Of a stretch of 64,000 nucleotides of DNA, positions 8,313 through 16,781 are shown one piece after another. The DNA comes from Tepidisphaeraceae bacterium (GTDB lineage: Bacteria; Planctomycetota; Phycisphaerae; Tepidisphaerales; Tepidisphaeraceae), in assembly GCA_035998445.1 (NCBI GenBank), contig DASYHQ010000018.1, positions 607,122-671,121 on the forward strand, written 5' to 3'. A program made the translations under genes and the position numbers. The notes below the pieces were generated by a model. It was not told the origin of the DNA. It ran no database searches and saw only the letters and a program-made list of their open reading frames with translations. The number at the start of each line of letters is the position of its first letter. Position 1 is the stretch's first letter.

Positions 8313-9869
8313 GTGGAAGGTGACCCGGCCGACATCGACGCCTCGTTTTCGCGGAAGCTTCGGCGGACGACTTACTCGCCCGTCATCAGCCTCGCCGTGC
8401 TCGTGCTGAGCCTGCTGCTGCTGGTCGGCTTCCTCATGTGGACGTTCGGCAAGGTCAACCACACGAACCGCGTGATCGCCCAAGGGCTGCGTGCCGAGAA
8501 GCTGCTGCTCGATCTTCAGGCGGCCACGCGTGGCTTCTACCTCACCGACGACCCGAGCTTTCTCTCGGCCTACGGCAATAGTCGATCGGAACTGCCCGAG
8601 GTGCTGGCCGACCTGCGGCGAATGGTGCGCGATAACCCAGCTCAAGCCGAGCGCGCCGTGGAGATCGAGCGCGCATCGCGCGTCTGGCTGGCCTGGACCG
8701 CCACCGCGATCGTGCCCAAGGCCGCGGGGCTGACGACCACCGAGCCCACGACGCAGGCCGTGCAGGAGGATCGGGCGCGCTTCGACCACCTCAGTGGCGA
8801 CATCGCCGCCTTCCTGCGCACCGAATACGAGCTGCGCGACCAGCGCGCCCGGCGGGCGGTGCGGACGGGATGGTGGTCGCTTGGCCTGGCGCTTGCGGCC
8901 TCAACCATCGTGGCGCTGCTGCAGTGCCGCGGCATTCGCAGGCAGGTGGAATCGATCACGGCGGCCTATCGCGAGGTGCTGCGACTGGCGCGCGATCGGC
9001 GGTTGCGCGCTCAGGAAGTGCTGCAGGAACTGGATCACGAGCTGAAGGCCGTCGGCGACATTCAGCGATCCCTGCTGCCACTGCGCTTGCCCAGCATTCC
9101 CGGTTTGGAACTGGCGGCCAGCTACCAGACGAGCCGACGCGCCGGTGGCGATTATTACGACTTCTTCCGCCTGCCACCCGAACACGCCGACGACCCGCGC
9201 GTGCGATACGGCATCCTGATCGCCGACGTCAGTGGTCACGGTACGCCCGCGGCGGTGTTGATGGCGGTGACTCATTCGATCGCGCATGGGTTCGAGCGTC
9301 CCACGCATCCGCCGAGCGATCTGCTGGAGTTCGTCAACCGTCGGCTGTGCGACAGCTACACCGTCAACACCGGCACGTTCGTCACCGCGTTCTACGCGAT
9401 CTACGACCCGGAGACGCGCGAGCTGACCTACAGCAGCGCCGGCCACAACCCGCCGCGCCTGCGCCGGGCAGGCAGCGATCGTTTCGAAGAGCTACCCGTC
9501 GAGCCAGGCTACCCGCTCGGCGTGGACCGCGACGAACGGTACGCGACCGCCACCCACGTGCTGGCCCCGGGCGACATGCTCGTGCTGTACACCGACGGCA
9601 TCACCGAGGCCCGCAACGACCGCGACGAACAGCTGGGCGTCCAACGGCTGGACCAGGCGATGCTCGGCGCCTGCTGCGAGCCGAACGAGATGCTCGCCAG
9701 CACCCTGGCGTTCGTGCGCGACTTCGGTGGCGAGGTGCCGGAGGACGATCGCACGCTGCTCGTGATGCGCGTCTGCGACTCCCCCTGCGCCGAGGCGACG
9801 CACGAGGTGCAGCGGCAGACGATCGTCGTCGACACGCCGATCAATCCACTGGCTGGCCTTCGGGCATAA
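8313..9869 (+). CDS. Membrane SpoIIE-family PP2C phosphatase with CHASE3-like sensor
   Basis: About 518 residues from a GTG at 8313; a TTG at 8295 is an alternative. A first membrane helix (VISLAVLVLSLLLLVGFLMW) and a second near residue 190 enclose an extracytoplasmic helical region with GFYLTDDPSFL, typical of CHASE3. The C-terminal phosphatase has AGGDYYDFF, LIADVSGHGTPAAVLMA, SSAGHNPPRL and LVLYTDGITEARN, carrying the metal-binding aspartates. Such RsbU-like proteins dephosphorylate anti-anti-sigma factors in partner-switching pathways. No anti-sigma or STAS partner is encoded next to it here. Confidence 0.88.
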   Translation: MEGDPADIDASFSRKLRRTTYSPVISLAVLVLSLLLLVGFLMWTFGKVNHTNRVIAQGLRAEKLLLDLQAATRGFYLTDDPSFLSAYGNSRSELPEVLADLRRMVRDNPAQAERAVEIERASRVWLAWTATAIVPKAAGLTTTEPTTQAVQEDRARFDHLSGDIAAFLRTEYELRDQRARRAVRTGWWSLGLALAASTIVALLQCRGIRRQVESITAAYREVLRLARDRRLRAQEVLQELDHELKAVGDIQRSLLPLRLPSIPGLELAASYQTSRRAGGDYYDFFRLPPEHADDPRVRYGILIADVSGHGTPAAVLMAVTHSIAHGFERPTHPPSDLLEFVNRRLCDSYTVNTGTFVTAFYAIYDPETRELTYSSAGHNPPRLRRAGSDRFEELPVEPGYPLGVDRDERYATATHVLAPGDMLVLYTDGITEARNDRDEQLGVQRLDQAMLGACCEPNEMLASTLAFVRDFGGEVPEDDRTLLVMRVCDSPCAEATHEVQRQTIVVDTPINPLAGLRA

Positions 9870-10315
9870 GTCGGCCGTGGAACGGTCGTGCCGCTCCGAA
9901 CAACGATGTCTCGCAGGACTGATGAAAATTCGTGCAACATTCAAAAGATTCACCGCGAAGTTTCACGGTGAACATTTCGGTGTTATATTCCGGACAGGTC
10001 AGCCAGCGGTCGCGACAAGTTACGACCGCCGTTGCCTGGCTCATTCCGTAAGTACGTGTCGCGCGTCGGTCGGGCAAGCACATCGCTTACGACCGCATCG
10101 TCAGATCGTTAGTCGTACAGTGCGTTCGCTGCAAATCGCGAGCTGATCTGGGAGGCATTACATCCGATCAACGGGATGAACGGCCCGTTCACCCGCTTCG
10201 CCTATGGTCGTCGCACTATTGCGGCCACAGCAATGGCAGCAATCGCAACTCTGGTGTGAGCAAGCGTTCGGCCTTCTACGCCACCACCGACCCCTACGTG
10301 ACCTAGCCAGAAATT
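9870..10315 (+). promoter_or_regulatory. 446-bp gene-free leader of the ABC importer operon, with candidate promoter/operator
   Basis: TTTCAC (9961-9966) and TATATT (9984-9989), 17 bp apart, form a candidate promoter. An inverted repeat TTCACCG (9949-9955) and CGGTGAA (9966-9972) with a 10-bp spacer overlaps the -35 element and could be an operator. The implied transcript leader is about 320 nt. A 27-codon frame from ATG 10176 to TGA 10259 lies in it but has no convincing ribosome site. I see nothing else coding here. Confidence 0.3.
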
Positions 10316-13300
10316 ATGTCCAACGTCATCCGTGCCGCAATTCGAGTTCTAGTGGTATGCGTGGGCATCGTGGTCGCGCTGTGGGTCTGCGCGTGGCTGC
10401 TCCGCCCGAACACCAGCGACCGTCCGGTCGCCGTCGCCCCCGAGGTTGCCGCCGAGGCCGAACGTGAGCGGGCGGCGCTGTTCGACCCGAACAACACGCC
10501 ATCGCTGCACCGGAAGGAGCACGTCGAGCCGACGGGCGAGTCGCCGTTGCTGGCCGACTTGGTGAAAGACGGCAAGCTGCCCCCGCTGAAGGAACGCCTG
10601 CCCGACGAACCGACCGTAATGGCGGGCGTCGACGGCATCGGCAAGTACGGCGGCACCTGGCTGCGTCTGGCCAACGGGCCGGAGGACGTCTCGATCATCT
10701 CCTACCGGTTGAGCGGCGCGTACCTGGTGCGCTGGTCACCGTTGGGTTACCCGATCGAACCGCACATTGCCAAGTCGCTGGAATCATCGCCGGACAAAAA
10801 GGAATGGACCGTCACCCTGCGCAAGGGCATGCGCTGGTCCGATGGCGCCGCCTACACCGCCGACGACATCATGTACTGGTGGGAGGCCGAGGCGAACAAC
10901 AAGCATCTGAATGCGATCCCACCCACGTGGATGCAGATCGGCGGGAAAGCGGGGCGCGTCGAGAAGCTGAACGAGTACCAGGTGAAGTTCGTCTTCCCCT
11001 TGTCCAACGCGTTGTTCGCCGAGACGTTGGCGAGCACGGGCGTGGTCTGCGACACGCCGAAGCACTACCTGAGCCGCTATCACCCCGACCCCGCGATCGG
11101 TGATGCCGATCTGATCGCGCGCGACATGGCCGCGTACAAGATGCCGAGCAAGCGGTCGCTGTACGGGTTCATGAAGTCGTGGAACAACCCGGAGCATCCG
11201 CGGCACTGGCCGTGGGTGTACCGGTCGTTCAAGGGCAACCCACCGCAGGCGTTCGTGCGCAACCCGTACTACTTCGTGGTCGACACGGCGGGCAACCAGT
11301 TGCCGTACGTCGATCGAATGCAGTTCGACGTGCAGGACGGCAAGCTGCTGGCGTTGACGGCCGCCAACGGTGGCGCGTCGATGCAGGGGCGGCACATCCG
11401 CTTCGGCGACTACACCGAGTTGATGAGCCGCCGCGAGATCGCCGGCACGCGCGTGCTGCACTGGTACCCTGCCAGCAGCAGCGTGTGGGTGATCAACCCA
11501 AACCTGAACCGTCGCGTGGACCCGGCCGAACCGTCGACGAAACACAAGGCCGCGCTGCTGTCCGACAAGCGGTTTCGTCAGGCGATGTCGATCGCGATCG
11601 ACCGGCAAAAGATCATTCGCGCCGAACAGTCTGGCGTCGGCACGCCGTCGCAAGTCACCCCCCCGCCTGGCTCACCGTTCTACAGCGAACGTCTCGCCAA
11701 CGCGTTCATCGAATACGATCCCGACCGCGCCCGGGCAATGCTCGACGAGATCGGTTTGACGCAGCGCGACAGCGAGGGCTACCGCACGTTCCCCGATGGC
11801 TCGCGGATGACGTTCTACCTCGACTTCACGGCCTACACGGGCATTGGCCCCGCGCAGTTCGTGGTGGACGACTGGGCCAACGTGGGCGTGCGTACGGTGA
11901 TCCGCGAGCGGGCGCGCCCGCTGTTCTACACCGAAAAAGACGCGATGAACTTCGACTTCAACGTCTGGGGCGCCGAGAGCGAGTACTTCCCGCTGGTCCT
12001 CAGTCGTTATTTCATCCCGTACAACACCGAGTCGTTCTACGCGGTCGGCTGGGGCCGCTGGTACCAGCGCGGCGGGTTCTACGGCAACCCGAACGCCAAC
12101 ATCGCCGGTTGCATTCCGGTGCCGCGCGATCACCCGATGTTCGAGTCGATCAGCCTCTTCGAACGGGCGATCCAGACGCCCGACCTGGCGACGCAGAAGC
12201 AGCTGATGTCTCGCGTGTTCGAGATTGCGGCCGAGAATACGTGGTCGATCAACATCGCCAGTGCGCCGCCCGTACCGATCGTGGTAAGCAAGGACATGCG
12301 CAACGTGCCACGGGTCGCGCTCTGGGGCAACGCCTTCTCCACACCGTCCAACGCGGGCATCGAGACCTACTACTTCGAGAACCCGCGCATGTCGCCCGGT
12401 GCGGTCGCCGACGCGCGGGCGTCGATCGTTACGCCCATGCTGCGTCCCGGCAGCGTGAACGCCAGCGGGGCCGCGACGACGGGTTCCACCGTCGGTACGA
12501 CCGTGCGCTGGCTGATCATCGCCGGTGGCCTGCTACTGCTGACGATGGTCGCGGTGCGGCATCCGTTCATCGGGCGGCGACTGCTGATCATGGTGCCCAC
12601 GCTGGCGATCATCTCGGTCGTCGTCTTCGCGATCATCCAGATGCCGCCGGGCGACTTCCTGACCACGCGCGTCATGCTGCTGCAGGAAAACGGTGACCCC
12701 GCCAACGAGCAGGCGATCGCCGACCTGCGACAGCTGTTCCACTACGACGAACCGCAGTGGAAGCTCTACGCGCGCTGGAGCGGCCTGATGTGGTTTACCA
12801 CCTTCAACCCCGCCGACCAGGGCCTCTTGCAGGGCAACCTCGGACGATCGATGGAAACCCAGCAGCCGATCAACAACATGGTCGGCGACCGCATCATGCT
12901 CACGATCGTCATTTCGCTGGCGACGATCGTCTTCACCTGGCTCATCGCTTTGCCGATCGGCATCTACTCGGCCGTGCGGCAATACTCGCTGGGCGACTAC
13001 GTGCTGACGCTCGCCGGCTTCGTGGGCATGTGCATTCCGGCGTTCCTGCTGGCGCTGGTGCTGATGGCGATCAGCGGCGTGTCGGGCCTCTTCTCACCCG
13101 AGTTCGCGGCACAGCCCGAATGGGACTGGGCCAAGACGCGCGACTTGCTTAAGCACATCTGGATCCCGATCCTCGTGCTGGGCGTCGGCGGCACCGCAGG
13201 CATGATCCGCGTGATGCGGGCCAACCTGCTCGACGAGTTGAAACGCCCCTACGTCACCACCGCCATGGCCAAGGGCGTACGGCCGACGAAATTGCTGCTG

Positions 13301-13573
13301 AAGTACCCCGTTCGCCTGGCGCTCAACCCGTTCATCAGCGGCATCGGTGGGCTGTTTCCACAGTTGATCAGCGGTGGCGCGATCGTGTCGATGGTGCTGG
13401 CGCTGCCGATGGTTGGCCCGCTGTTGCTGCAGGCGCTGTTCAACGAAGATATGTACCTCGCCGGCTCGATGTTGATGGTGCTTAGCCTGCTCGGCGTGGT
13501 CGGAACGCTCGTCAGCGATTTGCTGTTGCTCTGGCTCGACCCCCGCATTCGCTTTGAAGGAGGCAGCCGATGA
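10316..13573 (+). CDS. Fused ABC importer: family 5 substrate-binding protein plus DppB-type permease
   Basis: A 1085-residue protein. Residues about 8-28 form an N-terminal membrane helix; about 60-700 form a peptide/nickel-type (SBP family 5) binding protein, with RKGMRWSDGAAYTADDI, GWGRWYQRGG and FRQAMSIAIDR. A second helix lies at about 731-748 and a DppB/OppB-like permease from about 752 to the end, including the cytoplasmic loop AMAKGVRPTKLLLKYPVR that docks the ATPase. Normally binding protein and permease are separate genes. Here the binding domain is held between two membrane helices on the periplasmic side. The next gene overlaps by 4 bp. Peptides are the likely cargo but not proven. 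Confidence 0.9.
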   Translation: MSNVIRAAIRVLVVCVGIVVALWVCAWLLRPNTSDRPVAVAPEVAAEAERERAALFDPNNTPSLHRKEHVEPTGESPLLADLVKDGKLPPLKERLPDEPTVMAGVDGIGKYGGTWLRLANGPEDVSIISYRLSGAYLVRWSPLGYPIEPHIAKSLESSPDKKEWTVTLRKGMRWSDGAAYTADDIMYWWEAEANNKHLNAIPPTWMQIGGKAGRVEKLNEYQVKFVFPLSNALFAETLASTGVVCDTPKHYLSRYHPDPAIGDADLIARDMAAYKMPSKRSLYGFMKSWNNPEHPRHWPWVYRSFKGNPPQAFVRNPYYFVVDTAGNQLPYVDRMQFDVQDGKLLALTAANGGASMQGRHIRFGDYTELMSRREIAGTRVLHWYPASSSVWVINPNLNRRVDPAEPSTKHKAALLSDKRFRQAMSIAIDRQKIIRAEQSGVGTPSQVTPPPGSPFYSERLANAFIEYDPDRARAMLDEIGLTQRDSEGYRTFPDGSRMTFYLDFTAYTGIGPAQFVVDDWANVGVRTVIRERARPLFYTEKDAMNFDFNVWGAESEYFPLVLSRYFIPYNTESFYAVGWGRWYQRGGFYGNPNANIAGCIPVPRDHPMFESISLFERAIQTPDLATQKQLMSRVFEIAAENTWSINIASAPPVPIVVSKDMRNVPRVALWGNAFSTPSNAGIETYYFENPRMSPGAVADARASIVTPMLRPGSVNASGAATTGSTVGTTVRWLIIAGGLLLLTMVAVRHPFIGRRLLIMVPTLAIISVVVFAIIQMPPGDFLTTRVMLLQENGDPANEQAIADLRQLFHYDEPQWKLYARWSGLMWFTTFNPADQGLLQGNLGRSMETQQPINNMVGDRIMLTIVISLATIVFTWLIALPIGIYSAVRQYSLGDYVLTLAGFVGMCIPAFLLALVLMAISGVSGLFSPEFAAQPEWDWAKTRDLLKHIWIPILVLGVGGTAGMIRVMRANLLDELKRPYVTTAMAKGVRPTKLLLKYPVRLALNPFISGIGGLFPQLISGGAIVSMVLALPMVGPLLLQALFNEDMYLAGSMLMVLSLLGVVGTLVSDLLLLWLDPRIRFEGGSR

Positions 13574-14754
13574 GCCTCGCCACGCCCCCCACCCCACCGC
13601 CGACCTCCACCCCGATCGCCACCCCGCCGGCCACCGGTCTAGCGACGGCGGCGATCGACCGTAAGAAGGACGTTGCGCGGCTGAGCCAGTGGCAGTTGAT
13701 CCGCATCAACTTCGCCAAGCACAAGTTGGCCGTCTGGTCGCTGAACCTGCTGGTGTTGCTATACGCCGTGGCGGCGTTCAGCGAGTTCGTCGCGCCGTCG
13801 ACCTCGCAGCACAGCGACCTCGCCCATCAGTATTGCCCGCCGCAACTGCCGCGCTGGAACTGGGAACACGGCCTGCACGCGCGCGAGATGCGCCAGCACC
13901 TGGACCCGGTCACCCTGCGTCGCACTTATACCGAGTCGCCGGATGACGTGATCCCGCTCGGCTTCTTCGTAAAGGGCCAGTCGTACGAGCTTTGGGGCTT
14001 GGTCAACGCCGAACGGCATCTTTTCGGGGCCAAGCCCGCGCCCGACGGCACGCCGCGCAACGTTTACTTCATGGGCGCCGACCGCTACGGCCGCGATCTG
14101 CTGAGCCGCATCGTGTACGGGGCGCGCATCTCGCTGTCGGTCGGACTGATCGGCATCGCGTTCACGTTCGTGTTCGGCATGGCGATCGGTGGCGTCTCCG
14201 GCTACATCGGCGGGCGGGCTGACACGGTCATCCAGCGCGTGATCGAGGTCATCAACGCCTTGCCGCAGCTGCCCCTCTGGATCGCATTGGGCGCGATGAT
14301 GCCGACCGACTGGTCGCCGTTGACCGGTTACTTTGCGATCACCATCGCGCTGAGCCTGCTCGGCTGGACCGGCCTGGCCCGCGTGGTGCGCGGCAAGATC
14401 CTCTCGCTGCGCGAGGAGGACTACGCCATGGCCGCCCGCCTGCTGGGCGCCAGCCATACGCGCATCCTGGCCCGCCACCTGCTGCCGGGCTTTACCAGCC
14501 ACATCATCGTAGCGCTGAGCCTGAGCGTGCCCGGCATGATCCTCGGCGAAACTTCGCTGAGCTTTCTGGGCCTGGGCCTGCGTCCGCCGATCGTGAGCTG
14601 GGGCGTGCTGCTGCAGGATTGCATGGACGTGCAGGCCGTGCGCTACTACCCCTGGCTGTTGACGCCCGTGCTGACGATCGTGGCGACCGTGCTCTGCTTC
14701 AACTTCGTCGGCGATGGCCTCCGCGACGCGGCCGACCCTTACGCGTCGCGGTAG
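13570..14754 (+). CDS. ABC importer permease, DppC/OppC type
   Basis: A 394-residue second permease of the same importer. The start overlaps the previous stop as ATGA, with GGAGG just upstream, indicating translational coupling. An N-terminal cytoplasmic Pro/Thr-rich stretch precedes the first helix, and a long periplasmic segment follows it. The transport domain begins around GADRYGRDLLSRIVYGARISL and contains the EAA-type loop YAMAARLLGASHTRILARHL. It would pair with the permease half of the upstream fusion to form the membrane channel. Confidence 0.92.
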   Translation: MSLATPPTPPPTSTPIATPPATGLATAAIDRKKDVARLSQWQLIRINFAKHKLAVWSLNLLVLLYAVAAFSEFVAPSTSQHSDLAHQYCPPQLPRWNWEHGLHAREMRQHLDPVTLRRTYTESPDDVIPLGFFVKGQSYELWGLVNAERHLFGAKPAPDGTPRNVYFMGADRYGRDLLSRIVYGARISLSVGLIGIAFTFVFGMAIGGVSGYIGGRADTVIQRVIEVINALPQLPLWIALGAMMPTDWSPLTGYFAITIALSLLGWTGLARVVRGKILSLREEDYAMAARLLGASHTRILARHLLPGFTSHIIVALSLSVPGMILGETSLSFLGLGLRPPIVSWGVLLQDCMDVQAVRYYPWLLTPVLTIVATVLCFNFVGDGLRDAADPYASR

Positions 14755-14811
14755 AGCGAAGCACTTTGAAGCACGAATGCACGAATCGCACGAAGAGATT
14801 GCTGATTTACT

Positions 14812-15801
14812 ATGGCCGACCCAACCGACAACGTCCTTTCCGTTCGCGACCTGCGGGTGGTTTTCAGTGGCATTCAGGGTGAGACGCAGGCGGTGCGCGG
14901 CGTCAGCTTCGACCTGCCTCGCGGCAAGACGCTGGCACTGGTCGGTGAGAGCGGGTCGGGCAAGAGCGTCACGAGTTACTCGATCCTGCGCCTCATCCAG
15001 CCACCCGGACGGATCGCCGGGGGGCAGATCTTGTTCCGGTCGAAGGACGGCAGCGCGCCGATCGATATTGCGAAGCTGGATGCCAAGAGCGACGCGCTCT
15101 ACCAGATTCGCGGCGACAAGATCAGCATGATCTTTCAGGAACCGATGACCGCCCTGTCACCCGTGCACACGATCGGCAACCAGGTCACCGAGGCGATCCG
15201 CCTGCACCGCAAGGTGACCCAGAAGGAGGCCGACGACATCGCCGCCGACATGCTGACGCGCGTGGGCATCACCGAGGTGCGCCGCCGGCTGAAGCAGTAT
15301 CCGTTCGAGTTCAGCGGCGGCATGCGGCAGCGCGTGGTCATCGCGATGGCGCTGGTCTGCCGACCGGAAATCCTGATCGCCGACGAGCCGACCACCGCGC
15401 TCGACGTCACCGTGCAGGCGCAGATCCTGCGGTTGATCAACGAGCTGCGCGAGCAGCTGAACACGAGCGTGCTGTTCATCACCCACGACCTCGGCGTGGT
15501 CGCGCAGGTGGCCGACGAGGTGGCCGTGATGAAGCACGGACGCATCGTCGAACGCGCAGGCGTGCGCGATCTGTTCCGCAACCCGATGCACCCGTACACG
15601 AAGCAGTTGCTGGCAGCGGTGTCGCTTGAAAAGCCCGCGGACCCCATATCGCCAGCAGCGTGCGACATCGATTTGCCGCCCATCACCGGTTGGCAGTTCG
15701 ACGAGCCCGACCACGCCGCCACCCCCGAGTTGCACACGATCGACGGCACGCGGCACCTGCTGCTGTGGCCCACCCAGGAAGTGCAGGAGCGATCGGTATG
15801 A
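14812..15801 (+). CDS. ABC importer ATPase, DppD/OppD type
   Basis: A 329-residue ATP-binding subunit. Walker A is GESGSGKS, the signature is FSGGMRQR, Walker B is ILIADEPTT and the switch histidine is in FITHDLGVV. The C-terminal extension after NPMHPYTKQLL is typical of the oligopeptide/dipeptide subgroup. It follows the DppC-like gene after 57 bp and overlaps the next ATPase gene by 4 bp. It should hydrolyse ATP at the cytoplasmic face as a heterodimer with that protein. Confidence 0.95.
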   Translation: MADPTDNVLSVRDLRVVFSGIQGETQAVRGVSFDLPRGKTLALVGESGSGKSVTSYSILRLIQPPGRIAGGQILFRSKDGSAPIDIAKLDAKSDALYQIRGDKISMIFQEPMTALSPVHTIGNQVTEAIRLHRKVTQKEADDIAADMLTRVGITEVRRRLKQYPFEFSGGMRQRVVIAMALVCRPEILIADEPTTALDVTVQAQILRLINELREQLNTSVLFITHDLGVVAQVADEVAVMKHGRIVERAGVRDLFRNPMHPYTKQLLAAVSLEKPADPISPAACDIDLPPITGWQFDEPDHAATPELHTIDGTRHLLLWPTQEVQERSV

Positions 15802-16718
15802 CGACGATGACCACCCCCGCCGCCCCGCCGCTGCACAGCAACCGCCACGCCGGCGACGACCCGCTGCTGCTGCGCGTACGCAACCTCAGCAAGCACTACG
15901 GCAGCGCCAAATCCGGCAACCTGATGAAGGCGCTCGACGACGTCACGTTCAACGTCGCGCGCGGCGAGACACTCGGCATCGTCGGTGAGAGCGGCTCGGG
16001 CAAGACCACCTGCGCCCGCGCTGTCCTGCGTGCCGTCGATCCCACCGCTGGCGAGGCGCTTTTCAACAACCGCGGCCGCACGGTCGACCTGGCAAAGCTG
16101 TCGCACCGGCAGCTCAAGCCGTTGCGCCAGGAGATGCAGATGGTCTTCCAGGACCCGTTCGCCTCGCTGAACCCCCGCATGACGGTCGGCGACATCATCG
16201 CCGAGCCGCTGGTCATCCACGGCATCGGCAGCAAGGCCGAACGGCGCGACCGCGTGGCGGCGATGCTCGAGCGCGTCGGTTTGATTCCCGACCATGCCAG
16301 CCGATACCCCCACGCGTTCAGCGGCGGACAGCGGCAGCGCGTCGGCATCGCCCGCGCGCTAATCATGCGTCCCGCCCTGCTCGTGGCCGACGAGGCCGTC
16401 AGCGCGCTCGACGTCTGCGTGCGCGCCCGCGTGCTCGAACTGCTGCGCGAGCTGCGGGCCGAGTTCGGCCTGACCATGATGTTCGTCAGCCACGACCTCA
16501 GCGTCATCCGCCACATCTGCGACCGCGTAATGGTCATGTACCGCGGCCGTATCATGGAGATGGGCGACGTCGAACAGGTCTTCAACAACCCCCAGCACGC
16601 CTACACGAAGGTGCTGCTGTCGGCCATCCCGCACCCCGACCCCGACCGCAAGATGCAGCCGCTGACGGTGGAATCGCTGACGCCCGAACAGCTTCAGCCA
16701 CTGCCGATGATGGGCTGA
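15798..16718 (+). CDS. ABC importer ATPase, DppF/OppF type
   Basis: About 306 residues from the ATG at 15798, which overlaps the preceding stop as ATGA; a longer upstream frame is only the shadow of the previous gene. Walker A is GESGSGKT, the signature is FSGGQRQR, Walker B is LLVADEAVSALD and the switch is FVSHDLSVI. The C-terminal NNPQHAYTKVLLSAIPHPDP is characteristic of DppF/OppF. The substitution of EAVS for the usual EPVS after Walker B is minor. It completes a four-subunit importer encoded in three overlapping genes and one close one. Confidence 0.95.
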   Translation: MTTMTTPAAPPLHSNRHAGDDPLLLRVRNLSKHYGSAKSGNLMKALDDVTFNVARGETLGIVGESGSGKTTCARAVLRAVDPTAGEALFNNRGRTVDLAKLSHRQLKPLRQEMQMVFQDPFASLNPRMTVGDIIAEPLVIHGIGSKAERRDRVAAMLERVGLIPDHASRYPHAFSGGQRQRVGIARALIMRPALLVADEAVSALDVCVRARVLELLRELRAEFGLTMMFVSHDLSVIRHICDRVMVMYRGRIMEMGDVEQVFNNPQHAYTKVLLSAIPHPDPDRKMQPLTVESLTPEQLQPLPMMG

Positions 16719-16781
16719 CGACCTGCGTGCGTTTGCGTTTTACGCGCTGGCGCAATCGCTTGGTCCGGTTATCCCAGTATC

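Noticed and set aside
8870..9922. Long Arg-rich frame overlapping the SpoIIE phosphatase gene
   Set aside because: Out-of-frame shadow typical of high-GC coding DNA; the phosphatase frame has all family motifs.
10176..10259. 27-codon frame MNGPFTRFAYGRRTIAATAM... that resembles a signal peptide
   Set aside because: No ribosome site at proper distance and it ends before any mature domain; could be a leader or a decayed gene start, but support is too weak.
11179..12696. 505-residue frame inside the fused ABC gene
   Set aside because: Arg/His/Pro-rich composition of a frame shadow, with no domain pattern.
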